From contig JAXHLR010000006.1 of the NCBI GenBank assembly GCA_034521975.1, positions 186,001 through 250,000 on the forward strand: a stretch of 64,000 bases of DNA, given 5' to 3'. The notes under the pieces were generated by a model. The model made no database searches. It saw nothing but the letters and a program-made list of their open reading frames with translations, and had not been told where the DNA came from. This document shows, piece by piece, positions 8,362 through 18,760 of this stretch. The stretch is from Acidimicrobiales bacterium (GTDB lineage Bacteria; Actinomycetota; Acidimicrobiia; Acidimicrobiales; SKKL01). Each line of letters starts with the position of its first letter. The stretch's first letter is position 1. The position numbers and the translations under genes are program-made.

Positions 8362-8728
8362 CGTCTGAGCCTACCGATTCGGAGTGTGCGGGTGGGGACC
8401 CTTGGGGGCTGGGTGAGGAGGCGGCCGTCCCCGGCCGCGCCTGGTCCTCGGGCATCGCTCCCGCCTCGTCGACGGAGCGACCGCGGCCGGCGAGGGCCAA
8501 CGCCCCTCCCAGGAGTCCGGCCAGCACCCACACGACCACGAGGGTGGCGGCGTAGATCGCGAGTGCGGTGGGCACCGACTGGCGGCCGAACAGCGCCGCG
8601 CCGAGGACCGGAGCGGCCACCACGGTGCCCACCACCAGGGTGATCCCGAAGTGCATGCCGGGCTCTGGGCTCGACAGCTCCCTCGCCACCCGTGATGCCA
8701 GCTGATGATCACTCATCGCGATGCTCAT
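8351..8728 (-). CDS. small two-helix membrane protein of the flagellar operon
   Basis: I do not recognise a family. The 125-aa product has a short helical head (LASRVARELSS), two hydrophobic spans at about 28-49 and 54-80 (VVGTVVAAPVLGAALF and LVVVWVLAGLLGGALALA), and a Pro/Ser/Glu-rich tail, so it should be an integral membrane protein. Start ATG 8728 has GGAGG five nt upstream. It overlaps the flhF-like gene by 20 bp at its start and fliW by 11 bp at its end, so it is tightly embedded in the operon. The position suggests an accessory role in export or polar localisation, but this is inference only. Confidence 0.72.
   Translation of the reverse strand: MSIAMSDHQLASRVARELSSPEPGMHFGITLVVGTVVAAPVLGAALFGRQSVPTALAIYAATLVVVWVLAGLLGGALALAGRGRSVDEAGAMPEDQARPGTAASSPSPQGSPPAHSESVGSDGAH
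8368..8373 (-). promoter_or_regulatory. -10 box of internal leaderless promoter for fliW
   Basis: TAGGCT is followed by 6 nt and the fliW GTG at 8361. The box lies inside the 3' end of the preceding membrane-protein gene. Confidence 0.5.
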
Positions 8729-9786
8729 CGATCCTCCGTTCGTACAGCAGTGAGGCCCACAGCTCGCTGGTCGCCCGTCGCCCGTCGATGGCCAGCACCG
8801 GCAGGTCCAGCTCGAGGAACAGCTCGGGTTCGGCTGCGGTATCGACCTCGACGACGTCGAGCCCGTCCACGCCACCCAGCGCGAGGGCCTTGGCCGCCAG
8901 GTGGTCGCTGAGCTGCCAGGCCTTGGCCACCAGCCGCACCTGATCGGCCTGCACCGCCTGGAGCATCGACTCGGCCCAGGCATGGCCCTCGCGCCCGGGA
9001 GCGAGCTCAACCAGCAACACCGTCGCGTGACCGCTCCCCCGCCAGCGACTGGCCCTGGCCCGCGCCTGGCCCGGCGTCGTGATCTCCAGCCACGGTGGTG
9101 TGCCCTCGACCGGTTCGGACCGGGCGATCACCACGTCGGAGACATCGAGACCCAGCTGGGCAGTGAGCGCGTCCGCCGCCAACCGCGACGATGCCAGGTC
9201 CCCGACCACGGCGATTACCGGTGCCGCGGTGTCGGGAAGCGCCTCGCCGGGCACGAGCTGGTCGAGGTGGGCGAGCAGCGACCTCAGGTCGAGGTCGCGC
9301 AGGCGCCGGGTGCGTGGGGCCGGGACCGCAGCCAGACCCGACGACCGTGGGCGTGTCATCGGCGATACCGCGGCGCTCGGGGCAGCGACCGAGGCAGCGG
9401 CGGTCTGGTGGTGGGCATGGTCCGAACCCACCGCGGCGTCCCGCTGGGCAGACGCGAGTGCCAGGGCGAACTCCGCGACCTGCGGTGAGCCGACGTCGTC
9501 GACAGAGCCGCCGGTCTCGCGACGGTCGTCGACCGCCAGCGCCATGGCCAGGAACGGATCATCGTCGTGCCCATCGGCTCCCGCACCGTCCGCGGGGCGG
9601 CGCTGCTCGGGCCCATCGACCTGGTCGCGAAGGGTCGCACCGTCGTGCTCCACCACCACCTCGAACCACTCGTGGGCGAAGAAGCCGGCGAATCCGCCGC
9701 GGCGGCTGCGAGTGGCGTCGACGATCGTCACATCGGGTCCGAGCTCGCGTTGCACCCGCTCGAGGAGATCCTCGAGCCGGGGTCCG

Positions 9787-9809
<23 letters not shown>
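8709..9809 (-). CDS. FlhF-like protein lacking the GTPase P-loop
   Basis: 366 aa directly downstream of flhA, the usual place of flhF. The N-terminal 55 residues match the FlhF start: RLEDLLERVQRELGPDVTIV, then SRRGGFAGFFAHEWFEVVVE. A low-complexity linker (about 60-165) follows. The C-terminal domain retains a Rossmann-like outline (VIAVVGDLASSRLAADALTA, VLLVELAPGREGHA), but the GxxGxGKT nucleotide motif of SRP-type GTPases is replaced by GDLASSRL at about 203-210, and no NKxD-type motif is seen. It is therefore unlikely to bind GTP normally. It overlaps flhA by 23 bp. True FlhF directs flagellar number and position; here a structural role is more likely. Confidence 0.72.
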
Positions 9810-11922
<2,113 letters not shown>

Positions 11923-11938
11923 CCTGGCCGAGATGAGG

Positions 11939-13117
11939 CTAGGACGCGTGCTCTTCGGCGGCGCCCTGGTCCCGCAACCGTCGTCGGGTGCGGTTCGCGG
12001 CGGCCAGATCCGAGAGCGCGGGGTCCCAGGTCACCGGCACCTCGAGCAGGTGCTCGCCGCTGATCGAGGGATGCAGACGCAGACGGTGGACGAAGGCGAG
12101 GACGGTGGCGACACCCTCGAACAGAGTGCGGGGGATCTCCTCGTCGACCCGACAGGATGCATAGAGCGCACGGGCGAGCGGCCTGGACTCGACGATCGGC
12201 ACCGACGCCATCCTGGCCTCGTGTCGGATCCTCGAGGCGACGGCGTCGGCTCCCCGTGCCACCACCCGGGGGGCACCGGTCTCGGGGCGGTACCGCAGCG
12301 CCACCGCGACGTGAGTCGGGTTGGTGACCACCACGTCGGCATCGCCGACGGTGGCGATCATCCGGTTGCGGGAGGCGCTCATGCGGATCGCCCGCTGGCG
12401 GGCCTTCACCTGTGGATCGCCCTCGGTGTTCTTGGTCTCCTGCTTGACGTCGTGTTTGGACATCATCATGTCCTTGTCGGTGCGCCAGCGCTGGAACGCG
12501 TAGTCGGCGAGGGCGATCACCAGACCGACCACCGCGGTGATCCTGACGATGGCAAGGGTGCTGCCGGCCACATAGGCGATGGCCGAACGAAGCTCGAACT
12601 GCATGTCGCCGCTGAGGTCCCTCGCCACGCCGTACAGCAGCGGGATGGAGACCAGCCCGACGACCGACATCTTGGCCACACCGGTGGCTGCCTGCCACGC
12701 GGTGCGGACCGAGAACAGCCGCTTGAACCCCTGAATGGGATCGATCCGCTTCGGCTGGGGCTTGAGCGGCTTGCCCGAGAGCACGAAGCCGACCTGGGCC
12801 AGGGTCACCCCGATCGACAGCAGCATCGCCCCCACCAGAAAGACCGAGAGCAGGCCGAACACCGACACCGCCAGCGATGACGTCACCTGGTGCATGGAAG
12901 CGACCTCGGGCCGCGCGATCACATCGGGGAGCCTGGTGAACAGGTCGGTGAGCCGGCCCCCGACGCCCGAGATGAGCAGCGGGATCACGAACGAACCGCC
13001 GAGCACCGCGACCCACCCGTAGAGATCCTGCGACTTGGCGATCTGGCCTTCCTTGCGCGACTCCCGACGCTTGCGCGGGGTGGCCTTCTCGGTCTTCTGA
13101 CTCTTGTCCTCGGCCAC
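11939..13117 (-). CDS. flhB: flagellar export switch protein FlhB
   Basis: 392-aa export-gate component that switches substrate class from rod/hook to filament. The basic N-terminus (EKATPRKRRESRKEGQIAKS) precedes four membrane spans, then the cytoplasmic domain with the self-cleavage site NPTH at residues 266-269 (VVVTNPTHVAVALRY). Cleavage between Asn and Pro is the family's known mechanism. FliK, which triggers the switch, is encoded in the same run. Start GTG 13117 lies 3 nt after the fliR stop. Confidence 0.97.
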   Translation of the reverse strand: MAEDKSQKTEKATPRKRRESRKEGQIAKSQDLYGWVAVLGGSFVIPLLISGVGGRLTDLFTRLPDVIARPEVASMHQVTSSLAVSVFGLLSVFLVGAMLLSIGVTLAQVGFVLSGKPLKPQPKRIDPIQGFKRLFSVRTAWQAATGVAKMSVVGLVSIPLLYGVARDLSGDMQFELRSAIAYVAGSTLAIVRITAVVGLVIALADYAFQRWRTDKDMMMSKHDVKQETKNTEGDPQVKARQRAIRMSASRNRMIATVGDADVVVTNPTHVAVALRYRPETGAPRVVARGADAVASRIRHEARMASVPIVESRPLARALYASCRVDEEIPRTLFEGVATVLAFVHRLRLHPSISGEHLLEVPVTWDPALSDLAAANRTRRRLRDQGAAEEHAS

Positions 13118-13120
13118 CGC

Positions 13121-13882
13121 TCACCCCCCGAACCAGGCGTTGGGAGCCATGACCGACTGCTCCACGATCCGCGCCACGGCCGCGGGGAGCACCGCCAGGG
13201 TGAGCCCACCGAGGAAGATCAGCACCAGGATCTTGACGTTGAAGCCGATGACCAGGATGTTGATCTGGGGAGCTGCCCTGCTCAGCAGCCCCAACGCCAC
13301 CTCGGCCAGGAACAGCGCGGCCAGCATCGGGAACGCGATCTGGGCCGCGGCCACGAAGAAGGTCGTGACGTCGCCGACGAGGAACTCGGCGTAGCCGTCG
13401 AGCTGGAGCCCGCTGAGCGGCGCCGCCTCGAAGCTGGCCATCAGGCCCCGGACCAGCATGAGATGGCCGTCGATGGCGAACAGGATCGTGATGGCCACGA
13501 GCTGGAACAGCCGACCCATCGGGGTGGACGACGCGTTGGAGAACGGGTCGTACAGCGACGCGCTGGCAAAGGCGCCTGCCATGTCGATCATCTGACCGGC
13601 AGCCTGGACCGCGGCGAAGAACAGCTGCACGACGAAGCCCAACGCCACACCGACCAGCGCCTGGTAGGCGAGCATGGTCACGAAGGTCGTCGTCTCGAGC
13701 ACGCCGGGGTCGGCATCGAAGGTGGGCGCCAGCAGCATCGCCAGCGACACCGAGATGGCCAGCTTCACCCGGATGGGTACGGCGTTGGAGTTGAACGGCG
13801 GCGCCACCGCGATCCACGCTCCGGTACGCACCAGGGCGAAGAGGAACCCGGCGAGAAGCGTGGGGTCGATGTCGAGGACCAT
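13121..13882 (-). CDS. fliR: flagellar export gate protein FliR
   Basis: 253-aa polytopic membrane protein of the FliPQR export pore. Features include an N-terminal span (LLAGFLFALVRTGAWIAVAP), the conserved FNSNAVPIRVKLAISV segment and several further helices. The family motif around PFSNASSTPMGRLFQLV is well kept. FliR forms the pore with five FliP and four FliQ subunits in characterised systems. Start ATG 13882, 18 bp after fliQ. Confidence 0.96.
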   Translation of the reverse strand: MVLDIDPTLLAGFLFALVRTGAWIAVAPPFNSNAVPIRVKLAISVSLAMLLAPTFDADPGVLETTTFVTMLAYQALVGVALGFVVQLFFAAVQAAGQMIDMAGAFASASLYDPFSNASSTPMGRLFQLVAITILFAIDGHLMLVRGLMASFEAAPLSGLQLDGYAEFLVGDVTTFFVAAAQIAFPMLAALFLAEVALGLLSRAAPQINILVIGFNVKILVLIFLGGLTLAVLPAAVARIVEQSVMAPNAWFGG

Positions 13883-13900
13883 CGGGGCGCGTCGTCCGGC

Positions 13901-14170
13901 TCAGCTGAGGAGGGTGGGGACGAGCTCGAACAACGACTCGGTGAAGGCCACGGCCTCGGCCAGCATCCAGGCGCCACCGACGAGCAGCACCACCGCGGTG
14001 CCGATGAACTTGGGCACGAAGGTGAGCGTGGGCTCCTGGATCTGGGTGACCGACTGCACCAGGCCGACGCCCAGGCCGAGACCGAGGGTGGTCAACAGGA
14101 TGGGGCCGGCCAGCTTGGCGGCCAGCAGCATGGCCTGGAGGCCGATCTGCACCACCATCGAATCGGTCAT
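13901..14170 (-). CDS. fliQ: flagellar export gate protein FliQ
   Basis: 89-aa protein with two hydrophobic helices joined by a short loop. It shows the FliQ signature GLGLGVGLVQSVTQIQEPTL, which ends in the conserved Q-Q-E region, followed by FVPKFIGTAVVLL. Four copies join FliP and FliR in the pore. ATG 14170 starts 10 bp after the fliP stop. Confidence 0.96.
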   Translation of the reverse strand: MTDSMVVQIGLQAMLLAAKLAGPILLTTLGLGLGVGLVQSVTQIQEPTLTFVPKFIGTAVVLLVGGAWMLAEAVAFTESLFELVPTLLS

Positions 14171-14180
14171 GACAGCTCCC

Positions 14181-15083
14181 TCATCGGTAGCTCTCCAGCA
14201 GGGTGCGGGCGATGAGCGACCATCCGTCGACCATCACGAACAACAGGAGCTTGAACGGCAGCGACACGAACACCGGTGGGAGCATCATCATGCCGAGCGA
14301 CATCAGCACCGCGGAGACGACCAGGTCGATGATCAGGAACGGCACGAAGATCACGAAGCCGATGATGAAGGCACTCTTGAGCTCGGAGAGGATGAACGCC
14401 GGTGCCACCGTCGTGATCGGAAGGTCCTCGACCTCCTCGGGCGCGTCCTGACCCGACGCCTCCACGATCATCTGCAGCTCGCCCTCACGGGTGTTGATGA
14501 GCAGCCAGTCCTTCAGCGGCGCCGAGGCGGCGTCGTAGGCTTCGCCCTGGCTGATCTCTCCCGCCAGCAAGGGCTGGAGGCCCTCCTCGTTCATGGCGCT
14601 CAGCGTCGGAGCCATGACGAAGAACGAGAGGAACAGCGCTAGGCCGATCACGACCTGGTTCGGAGGCACCGTCTGCAGCCCCAGGGCGTTGCGGGTGAGC
14701 GACAGCACGATCACCATGCGGGCGAAGCTGGTGAGCATGATGAGCAACGACGGGGCGACCGACAGCACCGACAGGGCCAAGATGATGACCACGCTCTGGC
14801 TGGGCGCCTCCCCCTGGCTCAGGTCGATCGAGAGCGAGGCGTTGGGCCCCTCCGGCTCATCGAGCGGGTCGGCCTGTCCGGGCTGTCCCGGCGTCGGGGC
14901 ACCGGGTGCCGCAGGCGTGGGCACCTCGGGCTCGGGAGCGACCTGGGCCGCTGCCGGCCCGGTGACGAGCAGCACGAAGATGCCGAGCAGCGCCGCTGCC
15001 GCGGCCAGTCGACCCACGATCCCACGCACCGACGGCGAGGTCGGCGGGGGTCGCTTCCACCGTGTCGGTGGAGGAACGGACAT
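14181..15083 (-). CDS. fliP: flagellar export gate protein FliP
   Basis: 300-aa pore-forming export protein. A signal-peptide-like N-terminus (about 22-47, ALLGIFVLLVTGPAAAQ) is followed by a Pro-rich spacer of about 45 residues, longer than usual. The conserved body includes TSFARMVIVLSLTRNALGLQ, PPNQVVIGLALFLSFFVM and, near the end, MLPPVFVSLPFKLLLFVMVD. Signal processing is known for FliP in other bacteria. It lies 28 bp after fliO. Confidence 0.96.
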   Translation of the reverse strand: MSVPPPTRWKRPPPTSPSVRGIVGRLAAAAALLGIFVLLVTGPAAAQVAPEPEVPTPAAPGAPTPGQPGQADPLDEPEGPNASLSIDLSQGEAPSQSVVIILALSVLSVAPSLLIMLTSFARMVIVLSLTRNALGLQTVPPNQVVIGLALFLSFFVMAPTLSAMNEEGLQPLLAGEISQGEAYDAASAPLKDWLLINTREGELQMIVEASGQDAPEEVEDLPITTVAPAFILSELKSAFIIGFVIFVPFLIIDLVVSAVLMSLGMMMLPPVFVSLPFKLLLFVMVDGWSLIARTLLESYR

Positions 15084-15111
15084 CTGGGTACCACCTCATG
15101 GGCGGCTGCGA

Positions 15112-15540
15112 TCACGACCGTCGGACGGTCGACTCCCGTAGCGCCTCGAAGAAGTTCATCCGTGCCGGCTCGGGAGCACCGGTGACCTCCGGCCACCGTG
15201 AAACCTCGTGCTCCACAGGAGGCGCAGTCCGTTCGGCCTCCTCGTACTGGGATTCATAGCGGTCGACCAGCTCGGGGGCCTCGGTGAGCAGGGTCACCGA
15301 CTGGTCGGTGACCCCGACGACCAGGCCCCGTCCTCCGACGCGCACCACCGCCACCGACGCGCTGCGCGACAGCGAGGTGCGGTCGAGCACGTCCACGCGC
15401 GGCCCACCGGCCGAACGGCCCAAACGAAGACCACCGCGACGGCGCAACACCTTGGCGGCGACGAGGATGATCGCCACCACCATGCCCAGCGAGGCCGCCA
15501 GGCGGATCAGCACCTCGACCGCGTTGATCTCGGGGGCCAT
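15112..15540 (-). CDS. fliO: flagellar biosynthesis protein FliO
   Basis: 142-aa bitopic membrane protein that helps FliP assemble. One N-terminal helix (LAASLGMVVAIILVAAKVL) is followed by a basic stretch and a small beta domain, VDVLDRTSLSRSASVAVVRV then GGRGLVVGVTDQSVTLL, which is the recognisable FliO pattern. The last 50 residues are poorly conserved. Its ATG overlaps the fliN stop by one base (TGATG). Confidence 0.88.
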   Translation of the reverse strand: MAPEINAVEVLIRLAASLGMVVAIILVAAKVLRRRGGLRLGRSAGGPRVDVLDRTSLSRSASVAVVRVGGRGLVVGVTDQSVTLLTEAPELVDRYESQYEEAERTAPPVEHEVSRWPEVTGAPEPARMNFFEALRESTVRRS

Positions 15541-16379
15541 CAGTGGTCCTCGGCCCGATCCACGATCTCAGAGATTCGGACGCCGAACTCCTCGTCGATC
15601 ACCACGACCTCGCCCCGTGCGATCAGGGTGCCGTTGACCAACAGGTCGATGGGGCTCCCGGCCACCTTGTCGAGCTCGACGACCGAGCCGGGGGTGAGCG
15701 ACAGGAGGTCGGCGACGGTCATCCTCGACCGGCCGAGCTCGGCGGTCACGTCCATCTCGACGTTTCGCAGCAGGCTCAAGGACCGAACCCCCTCGGTCGC
15801 TCCCGGCACGACGTCACCCGCGCCGGCGGTGCCCGGTCGGGGGGATTCGACCTCGGGGAGGTCCATCCCGCCGGTCGGGGGTGCGTCGCCGGCCTCTACG
15901 TCGCCGGGATCATCGCCGTCGCCGGGGATGCCGATTCCGACGGTGGCCACATGATCGGTTCCGAGGAACAGACCCGAGGCGACCAGCGTCTCCCCGGAGC
16001 CACCACCGGATGCGGGGACGTCGGCGAGCCCGATGGACCCGATCCCGAGGCGAACCTGGTCCTCGTGCACCTCGTGGGGCCCGGCCAGTTCGGCGATGAC
16101 CGGCGACAGGGCGTCGGCGAGCCCGTCGGCATCGCTCAGTCCCAGCGCCTTCAACAGGCTGGGACGCACCACGAGCACGAGGCGTTGACTCGGAGCGGGC
16201 CCGGCGGGAACCACCAGCACGAAGGCGTCCTCGGCGGGCAGCAGCTCGTCGAGCACCTCCTGGGTGTCGGCCGGGCCGGCGACCAGCCCGTCGGCCGGGA
16301 ACCTGGCCGCCGCGGCGACGACCCGTTCGGTGAGGACGGGCAGCGCCTCGGCAAGGGATGTGGTGGTGGCCGGGGTCAT
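15540..16379 (-). CDS. fliN: flagellar motor switch protein FliN with long N-terminal domain
   Basis: C-ring component of 279 aa, roughly twice the usual FliN length. The C-terminal 80 residues are a SpoA (FliN) domain: LLRNVEMDVTAELGRSRMTV, LLSLTPGSVVELDKVAG, IDLLVNGTLIARGEVVVIDE, FGVRISEIV. The first 150 residues form a separate alpha/beta domain (LVLVVRPSLLKALGLS, LADALSPVIAELAG) that I cannot assign; by position it resembles the CheC-like domain of FliY, but no ExxN phosphatase motif is present. An acidic linker joins them. Start overlaps the fliM stop (ATGA). Confidence 0.92.
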   Translation of the reverse strand: MTPATTTSLAEALPVLTERVVAAAARFPADGLVAGPADTQEVLDELLPAEDAFVLVVPAGPAPSQRLVLVVRPSLLKALGLSDADGLADALSPVIAELAGPHEVHEDQVRLGIGSIGLADVPASGGGSGETLVASGLFLGTDHVATVGIGIPGDGDDPGDVEAGDAPPTGGMDLPEVESPRPGTAGAGDVVPGATEGVRSLSLLRNVEMDVTAELGRSRMTVADLLSLTPGSVVELDKVAGSPIDLLVNGTLIARGEVVVIDEEFGVRISEIVDRAEDH

Positions 16380-17320
16380 CGAGGACCTCCTGGGACGTGG
16401 GTGGTGGGATCTGGGCCGATGATCTGGGCGGCAAGGCGCTTCCCTGCCTTGGCGGGACGCACCTCGAAGGTCGGGACCCCGTCGACCAAGGCCGACAGCG
16501 GTTCGTCGACACCGTGGTCGAGCGCGATCACATCCCCGACCTCGAGCGCGAGGATCTGGCCGGAGGACAGGCGTGCCTGGTCGAACTCGACCACCAGGTC
16601 GACGGGAACGTCGAGCAGGCGGTCCGACAGGCGCTGGCGCATGGTCTCGAGGTCGCCCCGCCCCGCCTGGGCGTGGGTTGCGGCCTGAGCGATCGTGTCG
16701 AGGATCGGCTGGAGAGCGGAGTACGGATAGCAGAGCGACGCCACGTTCTCCTCGGCGCCCAGCTTGATCTCGAACATCACGACAACGGTCATGTCCGACG
16801 GCGCCACGATCTGGGCGAACTGCGGGTTCGACTCGTGCTGGATCACCGCGGGGCTGATCCTGGTGACCGACTCGAACGAGTAGGCCAGCTCCTCGAGCGC
16901 CCGGTCGGTGATGGTTCCGACCAGGCCCCGCTCGATGTCGCTCAAGGGCCGATCGGGCCCGGCACCCGAGCCGTGACCGCCGAGCATCAGGTCGACGATG
17001 GTCATGCCGGTGGACAGCGGCAACTGGAAGATGGCGACACCCGGCAGCGGATCGATCGACAGGATCGACAAGTGCGCGGGGTTCGGGGTGTCGCGGATGT
17101 ACTCGTCGTAGCTCAGCTGCTCGATCGACAGCACCGACACGTCGGAGACGACGCGCAGGCTGCTCGAGAACAGGGTGGTGAGCTGGCGGGCGAAGGTCTC
17201 GTGCACGATCTGCAGGCTGCGGACGTGCTCGCGGCTCAGCTTGTTGGGTCGCCGGAAATCGAACGCTCGCACCTGGCGATCGCTGTCGACGCCATCTTGT
17301 CGGGGGACCGTGGTGGACAC
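16376..17320 (-). CDS. fliM: flagellar motor switch protein FliM
   Basis: 314-aa C-ring protein that receives the CheY signal and sets rotation direction. Recognisable blocks are FDFRRPNKLSREHVRSLQIV, FARQLTTLFSSSLR, the central GGHGSGAGPDRPLSDIERGL and a C-terminal SpoA domain (LLDVPVDLVVEFDQARLSSG). The N-terminal CheY-binding LSQxEIDxLL motif is not evident in the first 20 residues. Start GTG 17320 has no clear ribosome binding site, and the true N-terminus could lie upstream within the 67-bp gap to fliL. Confidence 0.94.
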   Translation of the reverse strand: MSTTVPRQDGVDSDRQVRAFDFRRPNKLSREHVRSLQIVHETFARQLTTLFSSSLRVVSDVSVLSIEQLSYDEYIRDTPNPAHLSILSIDPLPGVAIFQLPLSTGMTIVDLMLGGHGSGAGPDRPLSDIERGLVGTITDRALEELAYSFESVTRISPAVIQHESNPQFAQIVAPSDMTVVVMFEIKLGAEENVASLCYPYSALQPILDTIAQAATHAQAGRGDLETMRQRLSDRLLDVPVDLVVEFDQARLSSGQILALEVGDVIALDHGVDEPLSALVDGVPTFEVRPAKAGKRLAAQIIGPDPTTHVPGGPR

Positions 17321-17387
17321 GGATCGGTGATCGGCGAGCGTGGGAAGCTGATGAGGGCCGACCGGCCCATTTCGAAAAGTTCGGGCG

Positions 17388-17915
17388 CTACTGGGTGACG
17401 AACTCGGTCAGATAGACCTCGAGCGCCTGGTCGTCGAGGACCTCGTTCGCTCGATCGAGCAGCTCCGCCTTGGTGTCATCGAGGTTGTCCGAACCGGTCA
17501 ACTCCGAGATCTGTCGTCCCGCGAACATGGCGATGAGCTGGTCGCGCAGCTGGCTGCCGTGGTCGGGAGTGAGCCGCATGGTGCCCTCATCGTCCGCGAA
17601 CGACTCGAACTCGCTGGTGGTGAGCACGGCCACCCCGACTCGGAGGAACCGGCCTCCGTCGAGGTTGAGCGTCATCGGCTCGAGCTCGACGACCACACCG
17701 GGTTCGACCTCCTCGGCGGCCGCGTCCTCGGTTGCAGCGTCGGTCTCGGCCCCGGCGTCGGCCCCGGGAGCGCCGACGTAGTAGCCGCCGGCAGCGATGC
17801 CCGCAGCCAGCACCAGGGCCGGCAACAGGTTCGACCGGCCCTTCTTCGCCTTCTTGGACCTCTTGTCCTCCGCGGCGGCTGATGGCTCGGTGGTGGGTTC
17901 GTCGGTCATGGTCAT
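17388..17915 (-). CDS. fliL: flagellar basal body-associated protein FliL
   Basis: 175-aa single-span protein that surrounds the stator and aids torque or stator stability. A Lys-rich cytoplasmic head (DKRSKKAKKGRSN) is followed by one transmembrane helix (LLPALVLAAGIAAGGYYVG), an acidic linker and the FliL domain (VVELEPMTLNLDGGRFLRVG, LRDQLIAMFAGRQISEL). It directly follows motAB, overlapping the motB stop by ATGA, which fits its stator role. Confidence 0.94.
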   Translation of the reverse strand: MTMTDEPTTEPSAAAEDKRSKKAKKGRSNLLPALVLAAGIAAGGYYVGAPGADAGAETDAATEDAAAEEVEPGVVVELEPMTLNLDGGRFLRVGVAVLTTSEFESFADDEGTMRLTPDHGSQLRDQLIAMFAGRQISELTGSDNLDDTKAELLDRANEVLDDQALEVYLTEFVTQ

Positions 17916-18760
17916 GGCTGATCGCCCCCTCCGTGGGGCTCCATCGACAACACGGCGATGTCAACTCTGCGGTTCTTGCTTCGACCTGCCGCCGTGTCGT
18001 TGTCGCCGAGCGGTCGTTGCTCGGCATAGCCACTGGCGGTCAGGCGATCAGGCGGGAAGGCGTAGGCCTCGAGGAAGTACTGCAGCACCGAGGTGGCCCT
18101 TGCGGTCGACAGCTCCCAGTTCGAGGGGAACCGGGCGTTGGCGATGGGAACGCTGTCGGTGTGGCCCTCGATGGCCACGTGGTTGGGCAGCTCGACCAGA
18201 GCCTCGGCCAGCCCATCGAGCACCTCACGCCCATCGGATCGCAACGATGCGGATCCCGCATCGAACAGCACCTGGTCGCTCACGATCGACACGACCAGAC
18301 CGCGCTCCTCGTGGCGGAAGTCGATCACGTCTGCCACCCCAGTTGCTCGAGCGTGCTCGGTGATGGCTCGCTCCACCTCGGCGAGCTGGGCCGACTCGAC
18401 AGCACGTGCCTCGGCCTGTTGCTCCTCGCGCTCGAGCGCGTCGACGGCGTCACCGAAACGGTCCGGGGTCATGATCTGGGTCTCGGCCAGGAGCCGCTCG
18501 ATCTCGAGCGAGGGCCGTTCGACCCCGTCGAGGACGCCAGGGCCTCCCGCCCCCGGTCCCGCGGCGCTGACGCCCATGCCCAACGACGAGGCGAACCCCG
18601 AGCGGATGTCCTCGAGCTTGGCCAGGTCGGCGGTGCCGATCGACCACATCACGATGAACAGCCCCATGAGCAGCGTGATCATGTCCGCATAGGGGATGAC
18701 CCACGCCTCGTGGTTCTCGTGCTCCTCCTCGTGTTCGACGTGGCCCTTGCTCTTACGCAC
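17912..18760 (-). CDS. motB: flagellar stator protein MotB
   Basis: 282-aa stator subunit that anchors MotA to peptidoglycan. The single transmembrane segment carries the ion-binding Asp26 (WVIPYADMITLLMGLFIVMW), followed by a long charged linker and an OmpA-type peptidoglycan-binding domain near the C-terminus (LPNHVAIEGHTDSVPIANAR, SGYAEQRPLGDND, KNRRVDIAVL). The coupling ion cannot be told from sequence alone. Start GTG overlaps the end of motA by 8 bp. Confidence 0.96.
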   Translation of the reverse strand: MRKSKGHVEHEEEHENHEAWVIPYADMITLLMGLFIVMWSIGTADLAKLEDIRSGFASSLGMGVSAAGPGAGGPGVLDGVERPSLEIERLLAETQIMTPDRFGDAVDALEREEQQAEARAVESAQLAEVERAITEHARATGVADVIDFRHEERGLVVSIVSDQVLFDAGSASLRSDGREVLDGLAEALVELPNHVAIEGHTDSVPIANARFPSNWELSTARATSVLQYFLEAYAFPPDRLTASGYAEQRPLGDNDTAAGRSKNRRVDIAVLSMEPHGGGDQP

